From Psychrobacter arenosus (GTDB lineage: Bacteria > Pseudomonadota > Gammaproteobacteria > Pseudomonadales > Moraxellaceae): DNA of 64,000 nt. How positions within the stretch are numbered: the stretch's first letter is position 1; each line of letters begins with the position of its first letter. Positions 1-8,974 of the stretch are shown one piece after another. The position numbers and the translations under genes were made by a program. The stretch spans positions 1,178,001 to 1,242,000 of the forward strand of contig NZ_LR884459.1 in assembly GCF_904848165.1 (NCBI RefSeq), given 5' to 3'. The notes beneath the pieces are model-generated. The model was given only the letters and a program-made list of their open reading frames with translations. It was not told the origin of the DNA and ran no database searches.

Positions 1-1
1 C

Positions 2-1933
2 GATTTAGAAGGCGAAACCAATACTTTAGACGTGTTCACTACCCGTCCCGATACCTTAATGGGCGTGACTTATGTGGCCGTCGCTGCTGAGCACCCATTG
101 GCACAATATGCGGCTGAGCGTAACGAGGCTATCGCACAATTCTGTAATGAGTGTAAGCAAGGCTCGGTTGCCGAAGCTGATATCGCTAAAGCCGAGAAAA
201 AGGGTATGGACACCGGCTTGACAGTCACCCATCCTTTGACTGGTGAAAAAGTGGCAGTATGGGTCGCCAACTACGTCTTAATGAGCTATGGCTCTGGTGC
301 CGTTATGGCGGTGCCTGCGCATGATGAGCGTGACTTTGAATTTGCTACCAAATACAACCTGCCGATCAAACAAGTTATTAATATTCCAGCGGGCTATTTC
401 GAAACTGCTAACGACAGTGAAGTTGGTGCTTATACCGAGCGCAATACGCTAGTCAACTCTGGCGAGTTTGATGGTATGGACTTTGATCAAGCTTTCGAGG
501 CTATGCTAGCTAAGCTTGAGCCCCAAGAGCTCGGCTCTAAAAAGATTCAATACCGTCTGCGTGATTGGGGCGTATCTCGTCAGCGCTATTGGGGTTGCCC
601 AATCCCAATGGTCAACTGTGAGCATTGTGGTACCGTGCCTGTTGATGAAGCTGACTTACCAGTTAAATTGCCAACCGACGTGGTACCTGATGGCCGTGGT
701 AACCCCCTAAAAAATATCCCTGAGTTCGTGAATACCACTTGTCCTAAATGTGGTAGCGATGCTGAGCGCGAGACCGATACTTTCGATACGTTTGTAGAGT
801 CGAGCTGGTATTACGCGCGCTTTGCTAGCCCGCACGATAGCGACAACATGGTTAATAAGTCAGCAGCCAATAAGTGGTTGCCGGTCGACCAATATGTCGG
901 CGGTGTTGAGCATGCGGTCATGCATTTACTTTATGCGCGCTTCTTCCATAAGTTGATGCGTGACGAAGGCTTAGTTTCTGGCGATGAGCCGTTTGCTAAT
1001 TTGATGACCCAAGGCATGGTGTTGGCAGGTACTTTCTTACGAGAAAACGCCGATGGCAGCACCACTTATTACTTCCCACATGATGTCGATATTGAGTTTG
1101 ACGACCGTGGCCAGCCTATCAAGGCGACCTTAAAGTCAGACGGTCAACCCGTGAAAATCGGGAAGATTGAGAAGATGTCAAAATCGAAGAATAACGGCAT
1201 TGACCCCCAAACCACTATTGATGAATATGGCGCGGATACGGTACGTCTTTACACCCTATTTACTGCCCCTGCTGAGCAGACCTTAGAGTGGTCAGACGAT
1301 GCGCTAAAAGGCCCTTATAACTTCTTGAAAAAAGTCTGGCGTATCAGCCAAGAGCACTTGCAAGACTTAGAGCAGGCTGGGGTAAAAGCTAGCGATATTA
1401 TTAGCTACATCGATACGACCCATCTAAGTAAAGCCGGCAAAAACCTACGCCGTAAAGCCCATGAAACTATCGCTAAAATTGATAAAGATTTAGGCGAGCG
1501 TTTGGCCCTAAATACACCAGTATCCAGCTTAATGGAATTGGGTAATGAGCTGGCTAGCTACGATAGCAAGCAAGAGAGCGATAGCGCGCTAGGGTTAGCA
1601 GTGAAGACCGAAGCATTGGTTGATCTGCTGATTATGCTAGCCGCTTATGCCCCGCATATCGCTGAGCAAATTCTAGAACAGTTAGGCTATGACACGGTCA
1701 ATTTAACCTTCCCTGTCGTCGATACGACCGCTTTGGTACAAGACAGCATTACTATGGTGGTCCAAGTTAACGGTAAAGTCCGTGGCAAGATGGAAGTGGC
1801 GCCTGGTACTAGCGCGGATGAAATTAAAGCGCAAGCTAAAGCGATTGAAAGTGTCCAAAAATTCTTGGTCGGCGAAATCAAAAAAGAAATCGTCGTACCA
1901 AATAAACTCGTTAACATCGTGGTGGCCGGCTAA
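2..1933 (+). CDS. leuS: Leucyl-tRNA synthetase (5' truncated by window edge)
   Basis: Class I leucyl-tRNA synthetase, which charges tRNA-Leu in the cytoplasm and proofreads mischarged tRNA. The frame is open from base 2, so the visible 643 residues are the C-terminal three quarters of an enzyme usually near 860 residues; the HIGH motif lies off the window. The first residues fall in the CP1 editing domain (TTRPDTLMG, then [13 protein letters not shown]). A Cys pair CEHC/CPKC suggests a zinc-binding insert, followed by the [17 protein letters not shown] segment. The catalytic KMSKS loop is encoded at about 1171-1185, and an anticodon-binding and C-terminal domain follow. The stop codon overlaps the lptE start (TAATG), so the two genes are probably cotranscribed. 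The identification is secure; only the 5' end is missing. Confidence 0.97.
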   Translation, partial: DLEGETNTLDVFTTRPDTLMGVTYVAVAAEHPLAQYAAERNEAIAQFCNECKQGSVAEADIAKAEKKGMDTGLTVTHPLTGEKVAVWVANYVLMSYGSGAVMAVPAHDERDFEFATKYNLPIKQVINIPAGYFETANDSEVGAYTERNTLVNSGEFDGMDFDQAFEAMLAKLEPQELGSKKIQYRLRDWGVSRQRYWGCPIPMVNCEHCGTVPVDEADLPVKLPTDVVPDGRGNPLKNIPEFVNTTCPKCGSDAERETDTFDTFVESSWYYARFASPHDSDNMVNKSAANKWLPVDQYVGGVEHAVMHLLYARFFHKLMRDEGLVSGDEPFANLMTQGMVLAGTFLRENADGSTTYYFPHDVDIEFDDRGQPIKATLKSDGQPVKIGKIEKMSKSKNNGIDPQTTIDEYGADTVRLYTLFTAPAEQTLEWSDDALKGPYNFLKKVWRISQEHLQDLEQAGVKASDIISYIDTTHLSKAGKNLRRKAHETIAKIDKDLGERLALNTPVSSLMELGNELASYDSKQESDSALGLAVKTEALVDLLIMLAAYAPHIAEQILEQLGYDTVNLTFPVVDTTALVQDSITMVVQVNGKVRGKMEVAPGTSADEIKAQAKAIESVQKFLVGEIKKEIVVPNKLVNIVVAG

Positions 1934-2613
1934 TGCGTAGCGTCTCTTCTCTGCTTTCTAAGTGGTTTTCTGTGCGGTTCTCTGCTCTGGTGACTAAAGG
2001 GGCAGTTTGCAAACGCCCCTTACTAGCCGCTTTGATAGCAGCGCCGCTACTTGGTACGTCCCTTAGCGGTTGCGGCTTTCAACTGCGAGGTTATGACACC
2101 CCGCTACAGATTGCTAATACCGATACAGTATTGATTATCGATGATGACCGGGCTACTTTTTTGCTAAAGCGGCCTTTGATTAAGCGTTTGCAAGCCTTAG
2201 GCACCAATGTCGTCGATGCCTTATCGTTATTAGAGGAAGGCAAGGAAGAAGTCTTAAAGTCTGGCCAATATAACTCAGCTATCAAAGTGAGTAATGTCCG
2301 CTTTAAGAAATACGAGTTGGTAGGAGTTTTAACGGAGATTCGCCAAGTGATTAGCGCGGATGTGACTTATCAGATTCGCCATAGTAATGGGGAAATCACC
2401 CAAGTGAAAAATCCCATTCAAGTCGAGCGCAGTTACCAGTACAACGCGGCTTCGGTTAGTACTCAAGACCAGCAAGGGGTACAGATTCAAGAGTGGCTTT
2501 ACGAGAGTTTAGCCCGCCGCATAACGGATCAGTATATTGCGTTAAATATGCCTGGTTCGGCAGCGTCGTCTACTCTGATTAAGCAACCTACTGGAACGCC
2601 CCCTACTCAATAG
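1933..2613 (+). CDS. lptE: LPS-assembly lipoprotein LptE
   Basis: Outer-membrane lipoprotein that plugs the LptD barrel and helps deliver lipopolysaccharide to the cell surface. The 226-residue product has a hydrophobic signal region ending in the lipobox LSGC (Cys at about residue 47), followed at once by GFQLRGY, the typical start of mature LptE. The signal region is unusually long if the ATG that overlaps the leuS stop is used; an internal start nearer the hydrophobic stretch is possible. The position between leuS and holA is the standard gammaproteobacterial order and supports the call independently of sequence similarity. The C-terminal tail is rich in Pro, Thr and Ser and looks disordered. 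Confidence 0.9.
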   Translation: MRSVSSLLSKWFSVRFSALVTKGAVCKRPLLAALIAAPLLGTSLSGCGFQLRGYDTPLQIANTDTVLIIDDDRATFLLKRPLIKRLQALGTNVVDALSLLEEGKEEVLKSGQYNSAIKVSNVRFKKYELVGVLTEIRQVISADVTYQIRHSNGEITQVKNPIQVERSYQYNAASVSTQDQQGVQIQEWLYESLARRITDQYIALNMPGSAASSTLIKQPTGTPPTQ

Positions 2614-2640
2614 GTAGCAACAGTTATCAATAGGTAGCAA
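2607..2640. repeat. Short direct repeat between lptE and holA
   Basis: The 14-nt string TCAATAGGTAGCAA occurs at 2607-2620 and again at 2627-2640, and a partial third unit AATAGGTAA follows. It covers the end of lptE and the gap before holA. It may be a small local duplication; no function is evident. Confidence 0.6.
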
Positions 2641-2658
2641 TAGGTAATAGCAGCCACT

Positions 2659-3696
2659 ATGCAAGACACTTTTCTCAACGCTTATCCTCGTCTACAACAG
2701 AGCCCAGCCGATACCAATGTCGCAGGGCTCTGGTTGGCGCATGGAGACGAGCCCTTGCTCAGCCAATGGTTTCTCGATGCGTTACGAACTAGGTGGCAGC
2801 AGCAAAATTATGCCGTCACTCGCGTTGAGTTGGTATCGGTTAAGACTTGGCAAGAGGTATTAAGCGAATTAGGCAGTCTGTCCTTATTCGATGATGCTTC
2901 AGCGGTCATCGTCACGGGCAATCACAAACCCGATAAAGCGGTTTTAGCCGAGCTAGAGCGCTTTGCTCAAGAGGCGCAAGCAGGTGGCAATAGCAACAGT
3001 TTGCTGTGGCTGACTGCTAAGTTGGATAAACGCTCGCAAACTGCCAAATGGTTTTTGCCCTTCGCGCAGATGGGTCACGTGATTGACTGTAACCTCTATC
3101 AGGAGCAGCAACGTCAGCAAATACTGCAAGTCAGAGCGCAGCAGTTTGGTCTGCAGCTATCAAATGACGCTTGGCAACTGCTGATGTCGCATACTGAGCA
3201 TCACCTGCTTAGTGCCTATCAGACCCTGTGGCGACTCTCTTATTTGTTTACCCCAACACTCGTCGAAAAAGGATCAATTTCTCTAGGGATTGACGATTTA
3301 CAGGCTGCTTTGGTTAGTAATGCCCAATTCAGTGTGTTTGATTTATCCGATGCTATGCTCGCCGGCAACGCCCAACAAGTCACTAAAATTATTAATCAAT
3401 TGCGCGTTACCGATGAGCCTACTCCGTTAGTCCTGTGGGCTATCTCTAAAGATATGCGCTTAGTAGCGCAGTTGCTGGAAGGCCAAGACCCGCAAGCTAT
3501 CGGTATTTGGCGCAATAAACAATCGCTGTATCAATCGGCCTGCGGTCGGCAAAGTCGAGACGACGTAGCGCAGTGGTCAGATTTATTGTTCCGCTGTGAC
3601 CAAGCTATTAAGGGCGTGATTCGCCAACCTGCTTGGGAACTATTATTACAGGCCGCTTTATTGCTCGCCGGTACACGCTTGTTTGCTGCCAGCTAG
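2659..3696 (+). CDS. holA: DNA polymerase III subunit delta
   Basis: Delta subunit of the clamp loader, which opens the beta sliding clamp during replication. The 345-residue length fits the family (about 340). An N-terminal AAA+-like region carries the SLFDDASAVIV segment typical of delta (about residues 76-86), followed by the helical collar domain with DEPTPLVLWAIS in the C-terminal half. It follows lptE by 45 nt, as in many gammaproteobacteria, and probably shares the leuS transcript. The ribosome-binding site before the ATG is weak (AGGT about 14 nt upstream). nadD, often the next gene in this neighbourhood, is absent here; macA follows instead. Confidence 0.9.
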   Translation: MQDTFLNAYPRLQQSPADTNVAGLWLAHGDEPLLSQWFLDALRTRWQQQNYAVTRVELVSVKTWQEVLSELGSLSLFDDASAVIVTGNHKPDKAVLAELERFAQEAQAGGNSNSLLWLTAKLDKRSQTAKWFLPFAQMGHVIDCNLYQEQQRQQILQVRAQQFGLQLSNDAWQLLMSHTEHHLLSAYQTLWRLSYLFTPTLVEKGSISLGIDDLQAALVSNAQFSVFDLSDAMLAGNAQQVTKIINQLRVTDEPTPLVLWAISKDMRLVAQLLEGQDPQAIGIWRNKQSLYQSACGRQSRDDVAQWSDLLFRCDQAIKGVIRQPAWELLLQAALLLAGTRLFAAS

Positions 3697-4180
3697 ACTG
3701 ATTAGCATCGCCCCTATTCACCTAATGGCTATTCCTTCTATTGACTATCCCTCTCCTAGCTCCTGCCCCTCCTAACTTTATACCCCCTAGCTCAGCCTAT
3801 TTCTTTCATCCATCCAATCATTTAAACCCCTCATACTTCTTTAATTTCAAAAAACTTATACTTTTCCCATTTTAAGATACTCATGTTTTTCTTTTTAAGA
3901 ACTAAACCGTTAGATAGTCTTACGTGATTTTTGCAGAATCTTCCCTCTTTTTTAAAGGCGCTCAAGTAATGCTAGGGAGGATTTAGAGGTTAAGGAACAG
4001 CAAAAACCTCATTACTTCTCAAGAGATTTGAAAGCTAACTAAACAAATAGTCAGCATAATTAACCCCCTCTTAAACACCTATTAGCCTGCTTAACCTTTC
4101 GCAAACTAATTGCCATTCACTTTTAGCGGTTAAGCCTTTACTATAACTGTATTTTAGTCGATTGAAATTGGATTGTCATA
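3697..4180. other. Intergenic region holA-macA
   Basis: AT-rich gap of 484 nt without a convincing ORF. I see no clear terminator hairpin after holA and no strong promoter match. It presumably holds the macAB promoter. Confidence 0.5.
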
Positions 4181-5623
4181 ATGCGCAAAGTGAGCAAGAA
4201 ATCTGCTATTAAATGGGGTGTTATTGCCCTAATCGTTATTGCCTTAGGGGCCTTAGCGTATAGCAAGTTTAAACCCAAAGAAGAAACGCCTAATTACATT
4301 ACAGCGACCGCCAAGCTAGGTGATGTCGAAAATAACGTCATGGCCTCAGGTAAGGTCAAAGCGTTAAACACCGTCGATGTAGGTGCACAGGTCTCGGGCG
4401 AGGTCAAAAAACTCTACGTCAAAGTGGGCGACCAAGTCAAAAAAGGCGATCTAATTGCGCAAATTGATCAGGTCACGCAAAAAAATAACCTGTCCAATCA
4501 ACAAGCTTCACTCGCACAGAGCCGGGCTGGCCTACAAAGTGCTAAAGCGGACTATGGCAGTCGTCAAGCCAGTCTCAACAGTGCCTACGCCGATTTAGCG
4601 CGCAAACAAGTCGCTCTTAAACAAGCCCGAGTTGATTTTGGTCGTCTCGAGTCTTTGGTAGCGATTGACGCCATCTCGCAGCAAGAATATGACTCTGCTG
4701 CGGTACAAGTGGCTTCTGCAGAGGCCGATGTGGTGGCCGCTCAAGCTGCCATCGATAATGCAAAAGCAGCTCTGGTTACGGCTCAGTCTAATATCGCTAG
4801 TGACGAAGCCGGCCTACAGAAATCCCAGACCGACTTAAACACTGCCTCAGAAAACTTAGGCTACACCACGATTCGTGCCCCTATAGATGGAACGGTAGTT
4901 TCGGTCACAACTGAGCAAGGCGCGACCGTCAACGCCAACCAATCTGCACCCACTATTGTGACTTTAGCCGACTTATCTACCGTACGTATCAACGCGCAAA
5001 TTTCTGAAGCTGATGTCATCAACGTGAGTGCCGGCATGCCGGTATATTTCAATACTATCGGTGATCCTGATAAAAAATACGATGCTGTCCTAACCGCTAT
5101 CGAACCGGCCCCGGAGAATATCAGCACCAGTAGTGCCGCTGACTCCGCTATCTATTATGTCGGTTATATTGAAGTGCCTAATCCAGAAAGACGCTTCCGT
5201 ATCGATATGACCGCGCAGGTCTTTATTGTTATCAACCAAGCAAAAAACGCTTTACTGGTTCCCTCTTCCGCCTTACAAAACACTCCTAGTATGCAAGGCC
5301 GCGGGGCAGGTAAATCACCTGATGGTGCCGAGGCTAAAGCACAAGCTACCGGAGCAAAAGGTGAGCGTAACAAGTCAGGCAATGCTCAACGTAGGGAAGA
5401 TCGAAGTCAAGATAAAGCAGAGGACGCTGGTGGTAAGAAGCGCTTTGTGCGCGTGCTCAATGCTGATGGTAGCGTAGAGGACAGAGCGGTCACAGTCGGT
5501 ATCGATAACCGGGTCGATGCGCAAATCTTAAGTGGCTTGCAAGCGGGTGAAGCCGTGATTATCGGAGAAGAAGGCCCTAGTAAAGGTGCGGGTGGCAAAC
5601 GTCGTCGTCCACCAGGTATGTAA
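4181..5623 (+). CDS. macA: MacA-like periplasmic adaptor (membrane fusion protein)
   Basis: Membrane fusion protein that links the MacB ABC transporter to a TolC-type outer-membrane channel for export of macrolides, siderophores or lipopeptides. The 480-residue product has an N-terminal membrane anchor (about residues 10-28), a biotinyl-lipoyl segment (DVGAQVSGEVKKLYVKVGD), a long coiled-coil hairpin rich in Ala, Gln and Ser (about 100-215), then beta-barrel and membrane-proximal domains. It is longer than E. coli MacA (about 370). Part of the excess is a charged, low-complexity insertion at about residues 370-425, rich in Gly, Lys, Arg, Asp and Glu. macB follows 171 nt downstream. No outer-membrane channel gene is present. 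The family is certain; the substrate is unknown. Confidence 0.9.
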   Translation: MRKVSKKSAIKWGVIALIVIALGALAYSKFKPKEETPNYITATAKLGDVENNVMASGKVKALNTVDVGAQVSGEVKKLYVKVGDQVKKGDLIAQIDQVTQKNNLSNQQASLAQSRAGLQSAKADYGSRQASLNSAYADLARKQVALKQARVDFGRLESLVAIDAISQQEYDSAAVQVASAEADVVAAQAAIDNAKAALVTAQSNIASDEAGLQKSQTDLNTASENLGYTTIRAPIDGTVVSVTTEQGATVNANQSAPTIVTLADLSTVRINAQISEADVINVSAGMPVYFNTIGDPDKKYDAVLTAIEPAPENISTSSAADSAIYYVGYIEVPNPERRFRIDMTAQVFIVINQAKNALLVPSSALQNTPSMQGRGAGKSPDGAEAKAQATGAKGERNKSGNAQRREDRSQDKAEDAGGKKRFVRVLNADGSVEDRAVTVGIDNRVDAQILSGLQAGEAVIIGEEGPSKGAGGKRRRPPGM

Positions 5624-5794
5624 GTCAGCCTTTGGATGCTAGTTATCCCTGTAGCTTCCCTTACTGCTGCGACCTTTACCCGCTAGATATTCAGGCATAG
5701 CCGCTGTGATTATTAAACGGTATCGGTCGCCATTAGTAAGGTTTAGCTAAAAACAATGCTTCGAATACAAAAACGCTTTGATTAAGAGATTGCC

Positions 5795-7888
5795 ATGACC
5801 AGCCCTTCTTCGCCAGTTCACGCTGCGCCTGTAGCCGATTCGTCTGCTTACTTGGCCACCAGTGAGCCTGCTAGCCGTTTAGACCCCCCTACTAGCCCAC
5901 CGCCTCATAAGGGTGAGCCCATTATGGAGCTTACGGGCATCATCAGAGAGTTCCCTGCCGGCGAGCAGCGCATCCGCGTCTTGCACGGTATCGACCTCAC
6001 GATTTATCGCGGAGAGATGGTGGCCATCATCGGTCAGTCCGGCTCAGGTAAGTCGACCCTAATGAACATCTTAGGCTGTTTAGATAAGGCCAACGCAGGC
6101 CGTTATCTGATCTATGGCCAACCGGTTGAGCGGCTAGATGCCGATGATTTAGCCAAACTGCGCCGTGAGCATTTTGGCTTTATTTTCCAGCGTTATCATT
6201 TGCTAGGTGATATTAATGCTCGGGATAACGTCGCTGTTCCTGCGGTGTATGCAGGCATGGATGGTCAGGCTCGCACAGACCGTGCTGAGCGTCTATTAGG
6301 CGATTTAGGGCTCGCAGATAAAGTGGTCAATCGGCCTAGCCAACTCTCAGGCGGGCAACAGCAGCGGGTCTCTATTGCTCGCGCACTGATGAATGGCGGC
6401 GATGTCATCTTGGCGGATGAGCCCACGGGAGCCCTAGACAGTAAGTCGGGCGAAGATGTCATGCAAATTCTGCAAGACCTGAACCGGCAAGGCCATACCA
6501 TCATTATGGTCACCCATGATCCGAATATCGCAGCGCAAGCCGAAAGGGTTATCGAGCTCAAAGACGGCCATATCATTGCGGATTATCATAATGAGGAGCA
6601 TCTGGCGGCTCATGCTGCCGAAAAGCCATCCCCACCGAATATTTTAGCGAGCAATCAAAAAGGGCAACTTGCGGGCTTTATCGACCGGTTAAGCGAAGCC
6701 TTTAAAATGTCCATTTTGGCGATGCGCGCCCATAAAATGCGCACCGTCCTGACCATGCTAGGTATCATCATTGGTATTGCTTCGGTGGTCTCGGTCGTGG
6801 GCTTAGGTAAAGGATCACAAGAGCAAATCTTATCGAATATTAGCTCGTTAGGCACCAACACCATCACAGTTATGGATGGCTATCCCTATGGTGATCCGCG
6901 GCGTCAGTATAATGATGACAGTTTGACCCCAGAAGATGCCAAAGCCGTAGCAGATCAGCCCTACGTCGTCAGCGTGAGCCCGCAGTTGGATACTAATACC
7001 AGTGTCCGCTATCGCAGTATTCAAGAGTCGGCTAGCGTAAGTGGGGTCGGCAAAGATTATCTGGCAGTAACGGGCGAAAAGCTAGCGTCCGGTCAAGGGT
7101 TTGATGAGCAGAGTATCGAGCGCCGCACGCAAGACATTATTATTGATAATAATGCTAAAAAGACTTTTTTTGCGGATATACCAGATCCTATCGGTGAGGT
7201 TATGCTCATCGGCAATGTGCCTGGACGCGTTATAGGTATCCTAGAGCCTAACGATTCAGCAGGTTTCGGGCCTTCGAGTGATGCGCCAACGATTTATATG
7301 CCTTACACCACCATGATGTCTCGTATTCAAGGCACCGCCTATATCGATCGCTTTGTCGCTTTGATTGATAATGAAATTTCTTCCAGCGCGGCTGAGACCG
7401 CTATTTCCAAGTTGATCGAGGGCCGTCACGGTACCGATGACTTCCGGATTCGCAACTCAGACTCTATTCGTCAGACCATCGAAGCCACGACCACTACGAT
7501 GACTTTGCTCATTTCATCAATTGCTATCATCTCCTTGATTGTGGGCGGCATTGGCGTAATGAATATTATGCTAGTGTCGGTGACCGAGCGTACCAACGAG
7601 ATTGGCGTACGCATGGCCGTCGGGGCGCGCCAAAGCGATATCATGCAGCAGTTCTTAATTGAGGCTGTGCTAGTGTGTATCCTCGGTGGTAGCCTGGGGG
7701 TCTTGCTAGCCTTTATGATTGGTGAAGGGATTAATAGCATCGGCTCCGATAGCTTTCAAGTGATTTACTCCCCTACTTCTATCATTGCAGCTTTTGTGTG
7801 CTCTACCTTAATCGGGGTAGTCTTTGGCTTCTTACCAGCGCGCAACGCTGCTAGATTAGACCCTGTAGAGGCATTATCACGTGATTAA
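5795..7888 (+). CDS. macB: MacB-like ABC transporter (ATPase-permease fusion)
   Basis: Inner-membrane half-transporter that works with MacA and hydrolyses ATP to drive tripartite efflux. The ATPase domain is N-terminal: Walker A GQSGSGKST, signature LSGGQQQR, Walker B VILADEPTGALD and the H-loop VTHD. A membrane helix follows near residue 310 (MRTVLTMLGIIIGIASVV), then a large periplasmic domain and three C-terminal helices of the FtsX/MacB permease fold. Residues 1-43 are Pro/Ser-rich and lie ahead of the normal start of the ATPase. An internal in-frame ATG at 5924 (MELTGIIREF), preceded by an AAGGGTGAG stretch, would give a 654-residue protein close to the usual MacB size, so the true start is uncertain. 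Confidence 0.92.
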   Translation: MTSPSSPVHAAPVADSSAYLATSEPASRLDPPTSPPPHKGEPIMELTGIIREFPAGEQRIRVLHGIDLTIYRGEMVAIIGQSGSGKSTLMNILGCLDKANAGRYLIYGQPVERLDADDLAKLRREHFGFIFQRYHLLGDINARDNVAVPAVYAGMDGQARTDRAERLLGDLGLADKVVNRPSQLSGGQQQRVSIARALMNGGDVILADEPTGALDSKSGEDVMQILQDLNRQGHTIIMVTHDPNIAAQAERVIELKDGHIIADYHNEEHLAAHAAEKPSPPNILASNQKGQLAGFIDRLSEAFKMSILAMRAHKMRTVLTMLGIIIGIASVVSVVGLGKGSQEQILSNISSLGTNTITVMDGYPYGDPRRQYNDDSLTPEDAKAVADQPYVVSVSPQLDTNTSVRYRSIQESASVSGVGKDYLAVTGEKLASGQGFDEQSIERRTQDIIIDNNAKKTFFADIPDPIGEVMLIGNVPGRVIGILEPNDSAGFGPSSDAPTIYMPYTTMMSRIQGTAYIDRFVALIDNEISSSAAETAISKLIEGRHGTDDFRIRNSDSIRQTIEATTTTMTLLISSIAIISLIVGGIGVMNIMLVSVTERTNEIGVRMAVGARQSDIMQQFLIEAVLVCILGGSLGVLLAFMIGEGINSIGSDSFQVIYSPTSIIAAFVCSTLIGVVFGFLPARNAARLDPVEALSRD

Positions 7889-8010
7889 TCGCCCTATTGA
7901 GAGCACTTTTTGTCCACTTAAGCCTTTATCGGTCATTACTCACTAGCTAGCCACCTTGTTAATAATGACCAATAAAATGTAAAAAATACGTAAAAAGTTA
8001 AAATACAGGG

Positions 8011-8038
8011 TTGCTTTCTCATTTCTGATGCGTATAAT
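8011..8038 (+). promoter_or_regulatory. Sigma-70-type promoter of first tRNA-Lys unit
   Basis: TTGCTT at 8011-8016 and TATAAT at 8033-8038 with a 16-nt spacer. The downstream string CTCTCACGTTA also follows the -10 box of the second tRNA-Lys unit. Transcription would start near 8045, about 210 nt before the tRNA. Confidence 0.8.
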
Positions 8039-8120
8039 GTGCTCTCACGTTAAGGGGTTCAGTAACGCTTTAATGTGGTTTAAAGCTTTGATATTTAGTA
8101 CGCTTTATGTCGAAGTTATA

Positions 8121-8180
8121 GAAATTTACTTTAAGTAGATTTCACTTGCGAAGCTAAAAAAGCAGTGCTTTTTTTAACGC
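8121..8180 (+). repeat. Bipartite hairpin element, copy A1
   Basis: First hairpin GAAATTTACTT/AAGTAGATTTC, linker CACTTGCGAAGCTAA, then a second hairpin AAAAGCAGTGCTTTT and the end AACGC. It lies in the leader of the first tRNA-Lys transcript, in transcript sense. Seven other copies occur in this window; their stems differ in sequence but stay paired. Confidence 0.85.
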
Positions 8181-8188
8181 AAAACCCC

Positions 8189-8250
8189 GGAATTTTTTCT
8201 TAAGAAAATTCCACTTGCAGAGCTAAAATTGTCATGCAATTTTTTAACGC
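8189..8250 (+). repeat. Bipartite hairpin element, copy A2
   Basis: First hairpin GGAATTTTTTCTT/AAGAAAATTCC, linker ACTTGCAGAGCTAA, second hairpin AAATTGTCATGCAATTT, end TTAACGC. It sits 8 nt after copy A1 and ends 6 nt before tRNA-Lys. Confidence 0.85.
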
Positions 8251-8256
8251 TCTTCA

Positions 8257-8332
8257 GGACCGATAGCTCAGTTGGTAGAGCAGTTGACTTTTAATCAATT
8301 GGTCCCGCGTTCGAGTCGCGGTCGGTCCACCA
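8257..8332 (+). tRNA. tRNA-Lys (UUU)
   Basis: A 76-nt tRNA with CCA encoded. The acceptor stem pairs GGACCGA with TCGGTCC, and the D-arm AGCTCAGTTGGTAGAGC is standard. The anticodon loop ACTTTTAAT reads TTT, and the T-arm contains GTTCGAGTC. It is identical in sequence to the second copy at 8740-8815. It is transcribed from its own upstream promoter through a leader with two hairpin elements and ends at a terminator 9 nt downstream. Confidence 0.97.
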
Positions 8333-8340
8333 AATTCAAA

Positions 8341-8376
8341 AACCCGCTATATCTATTTGATGTAGCGGGTTTTTTC
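8341..8376 (+). terminator. Terminator of first tRNA-Lys unit
   Basis: Stem AACCCGCTA/TAGCGGGTT followed by a T-rich run. A near copy follows the second tRNA-Lys. Confidence 0.85.
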
Positions 8377-8526
8377 TTTTTGGACTGTTCCGTATTGTGC
8401 TATTATTTATAGCAGGTATTGGCTTTGGCTGATCCAGCTACGCTAGGTAATTAGTGACCCTAAGTTAAAATATAAGCTATTAACCCTTAAATTAGCAGTT
8501 TTTTTGCCATTATTTGAATACTTTGC

Positions 8527-8554
8527 TTGCAATATTATTTCGGTTACGTATAAT
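8527..8554 (+). promoter_or_regulatory. Sigma-70-type promoter of second tRNA-Lys unit
   Basis: TTGCAA at 8527-8532 and TATAAT at 8549-8554, spacer 16 nt, followed by the CTCTCACGTTA string shared with the first unit. Transcription would start about 180 nt before the tRNA. Confidence 0.8.
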
Positions 8555-8598
8555 ACGCTCTCACGTTAACCGCTAGTGATAGTTAATAACGTGAATCT

Positions 8599-8660
8599 GA
8601 AATTTACCTTTAGGTAGATTTCACTTGCGAAGCTAAAATTGCAGTGCAATTTTTCAACGC
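8599..8660 (+). repeat. Bipartite hairpin element, copy B1
   Basis: First hairpin GAAATTTACCT/AGGTAGATTTC, linker ACTTGCGAAGCTAA, second hairpin AAATTGCAGTGCAATTT, end CAACGC. Compared with A1, the C/G pair in ACCT/AGGT replaces the T/A pair in ACTT/AAGT, a compensatory change. Confidence 0.85.
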
Positions 8661-8670
8661 TGTAAGAACC

Positions 8671-8733
8671 AAATATTTCCCTTTAAGGAAATATTACTTG
8701 CGAAGCTAAAATTGTCATGCAATTTTTAAACGC
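8671..8733 (+). repeat. Bipartite hairpin element, copy B2
   Basis: First hairpin AATATTTCC/GGAAATATT, linker ACTTGCGAAGCTAA, second hairpin AAATTGTCATGCAATTT, end AAACGC. It ends 6 nt before the second tRNA-Lys, the same spacing as A2 to the first. Confidence 0.85.
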
Positions 8734-8739
8734 TTCTCA

Positions 8740-8815
8740 GGACCGATAGCTCAGTTGGTAGAGCAGTTGACTTTTAATCAATTGGTCCCGCGTTCGAGTC
8801 GCGGTCGGTCCACCA
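8740..8815 (+). tRNA. tRNA-Lys (UUU), second copy
   Basis: A 76-nt tRNA identical to the one at 8257-8332, with anticodon TTT and CCA encoded. It has its own promoter at 8527-8554 and its own terminator, so the two genes are tandem duplicated transcription units rather than a shared operon. Confidence 0.97.
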
Positions 8816-8824
8816 AATTCTAAA

Positions 8825-8859
8825 CCCGCTATATCAAATGATGTAGCGGTTTTTTTTAT
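8825..8859 (+). terminator. Terminator of second tRNA-Lys unit
   Basis: Stem CCGCTA/TAGCGG followed by eight T. It is a slightly diverged copy of the terminator at 8341. Confidence 0.85.
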
Positions 8860-8974
8860 GGGCAAAGTATCTATCTAATTAGACTAGCGTGAGGTGATTG
8901 TAGCTAAGCTCCTAATAACTCACCTTCAATCCCTAGCATCGCTCTCACACCTATTAAATGTATAAGGGCTCCTG

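Noticed and set aside
8121..8733. Regularly spaced repeats that might be a CRISPR array
   Set aside because: The units are hairpin pairs with diverging stems, only four occur together, there are no constant-length spacers, and no cas genes are present.
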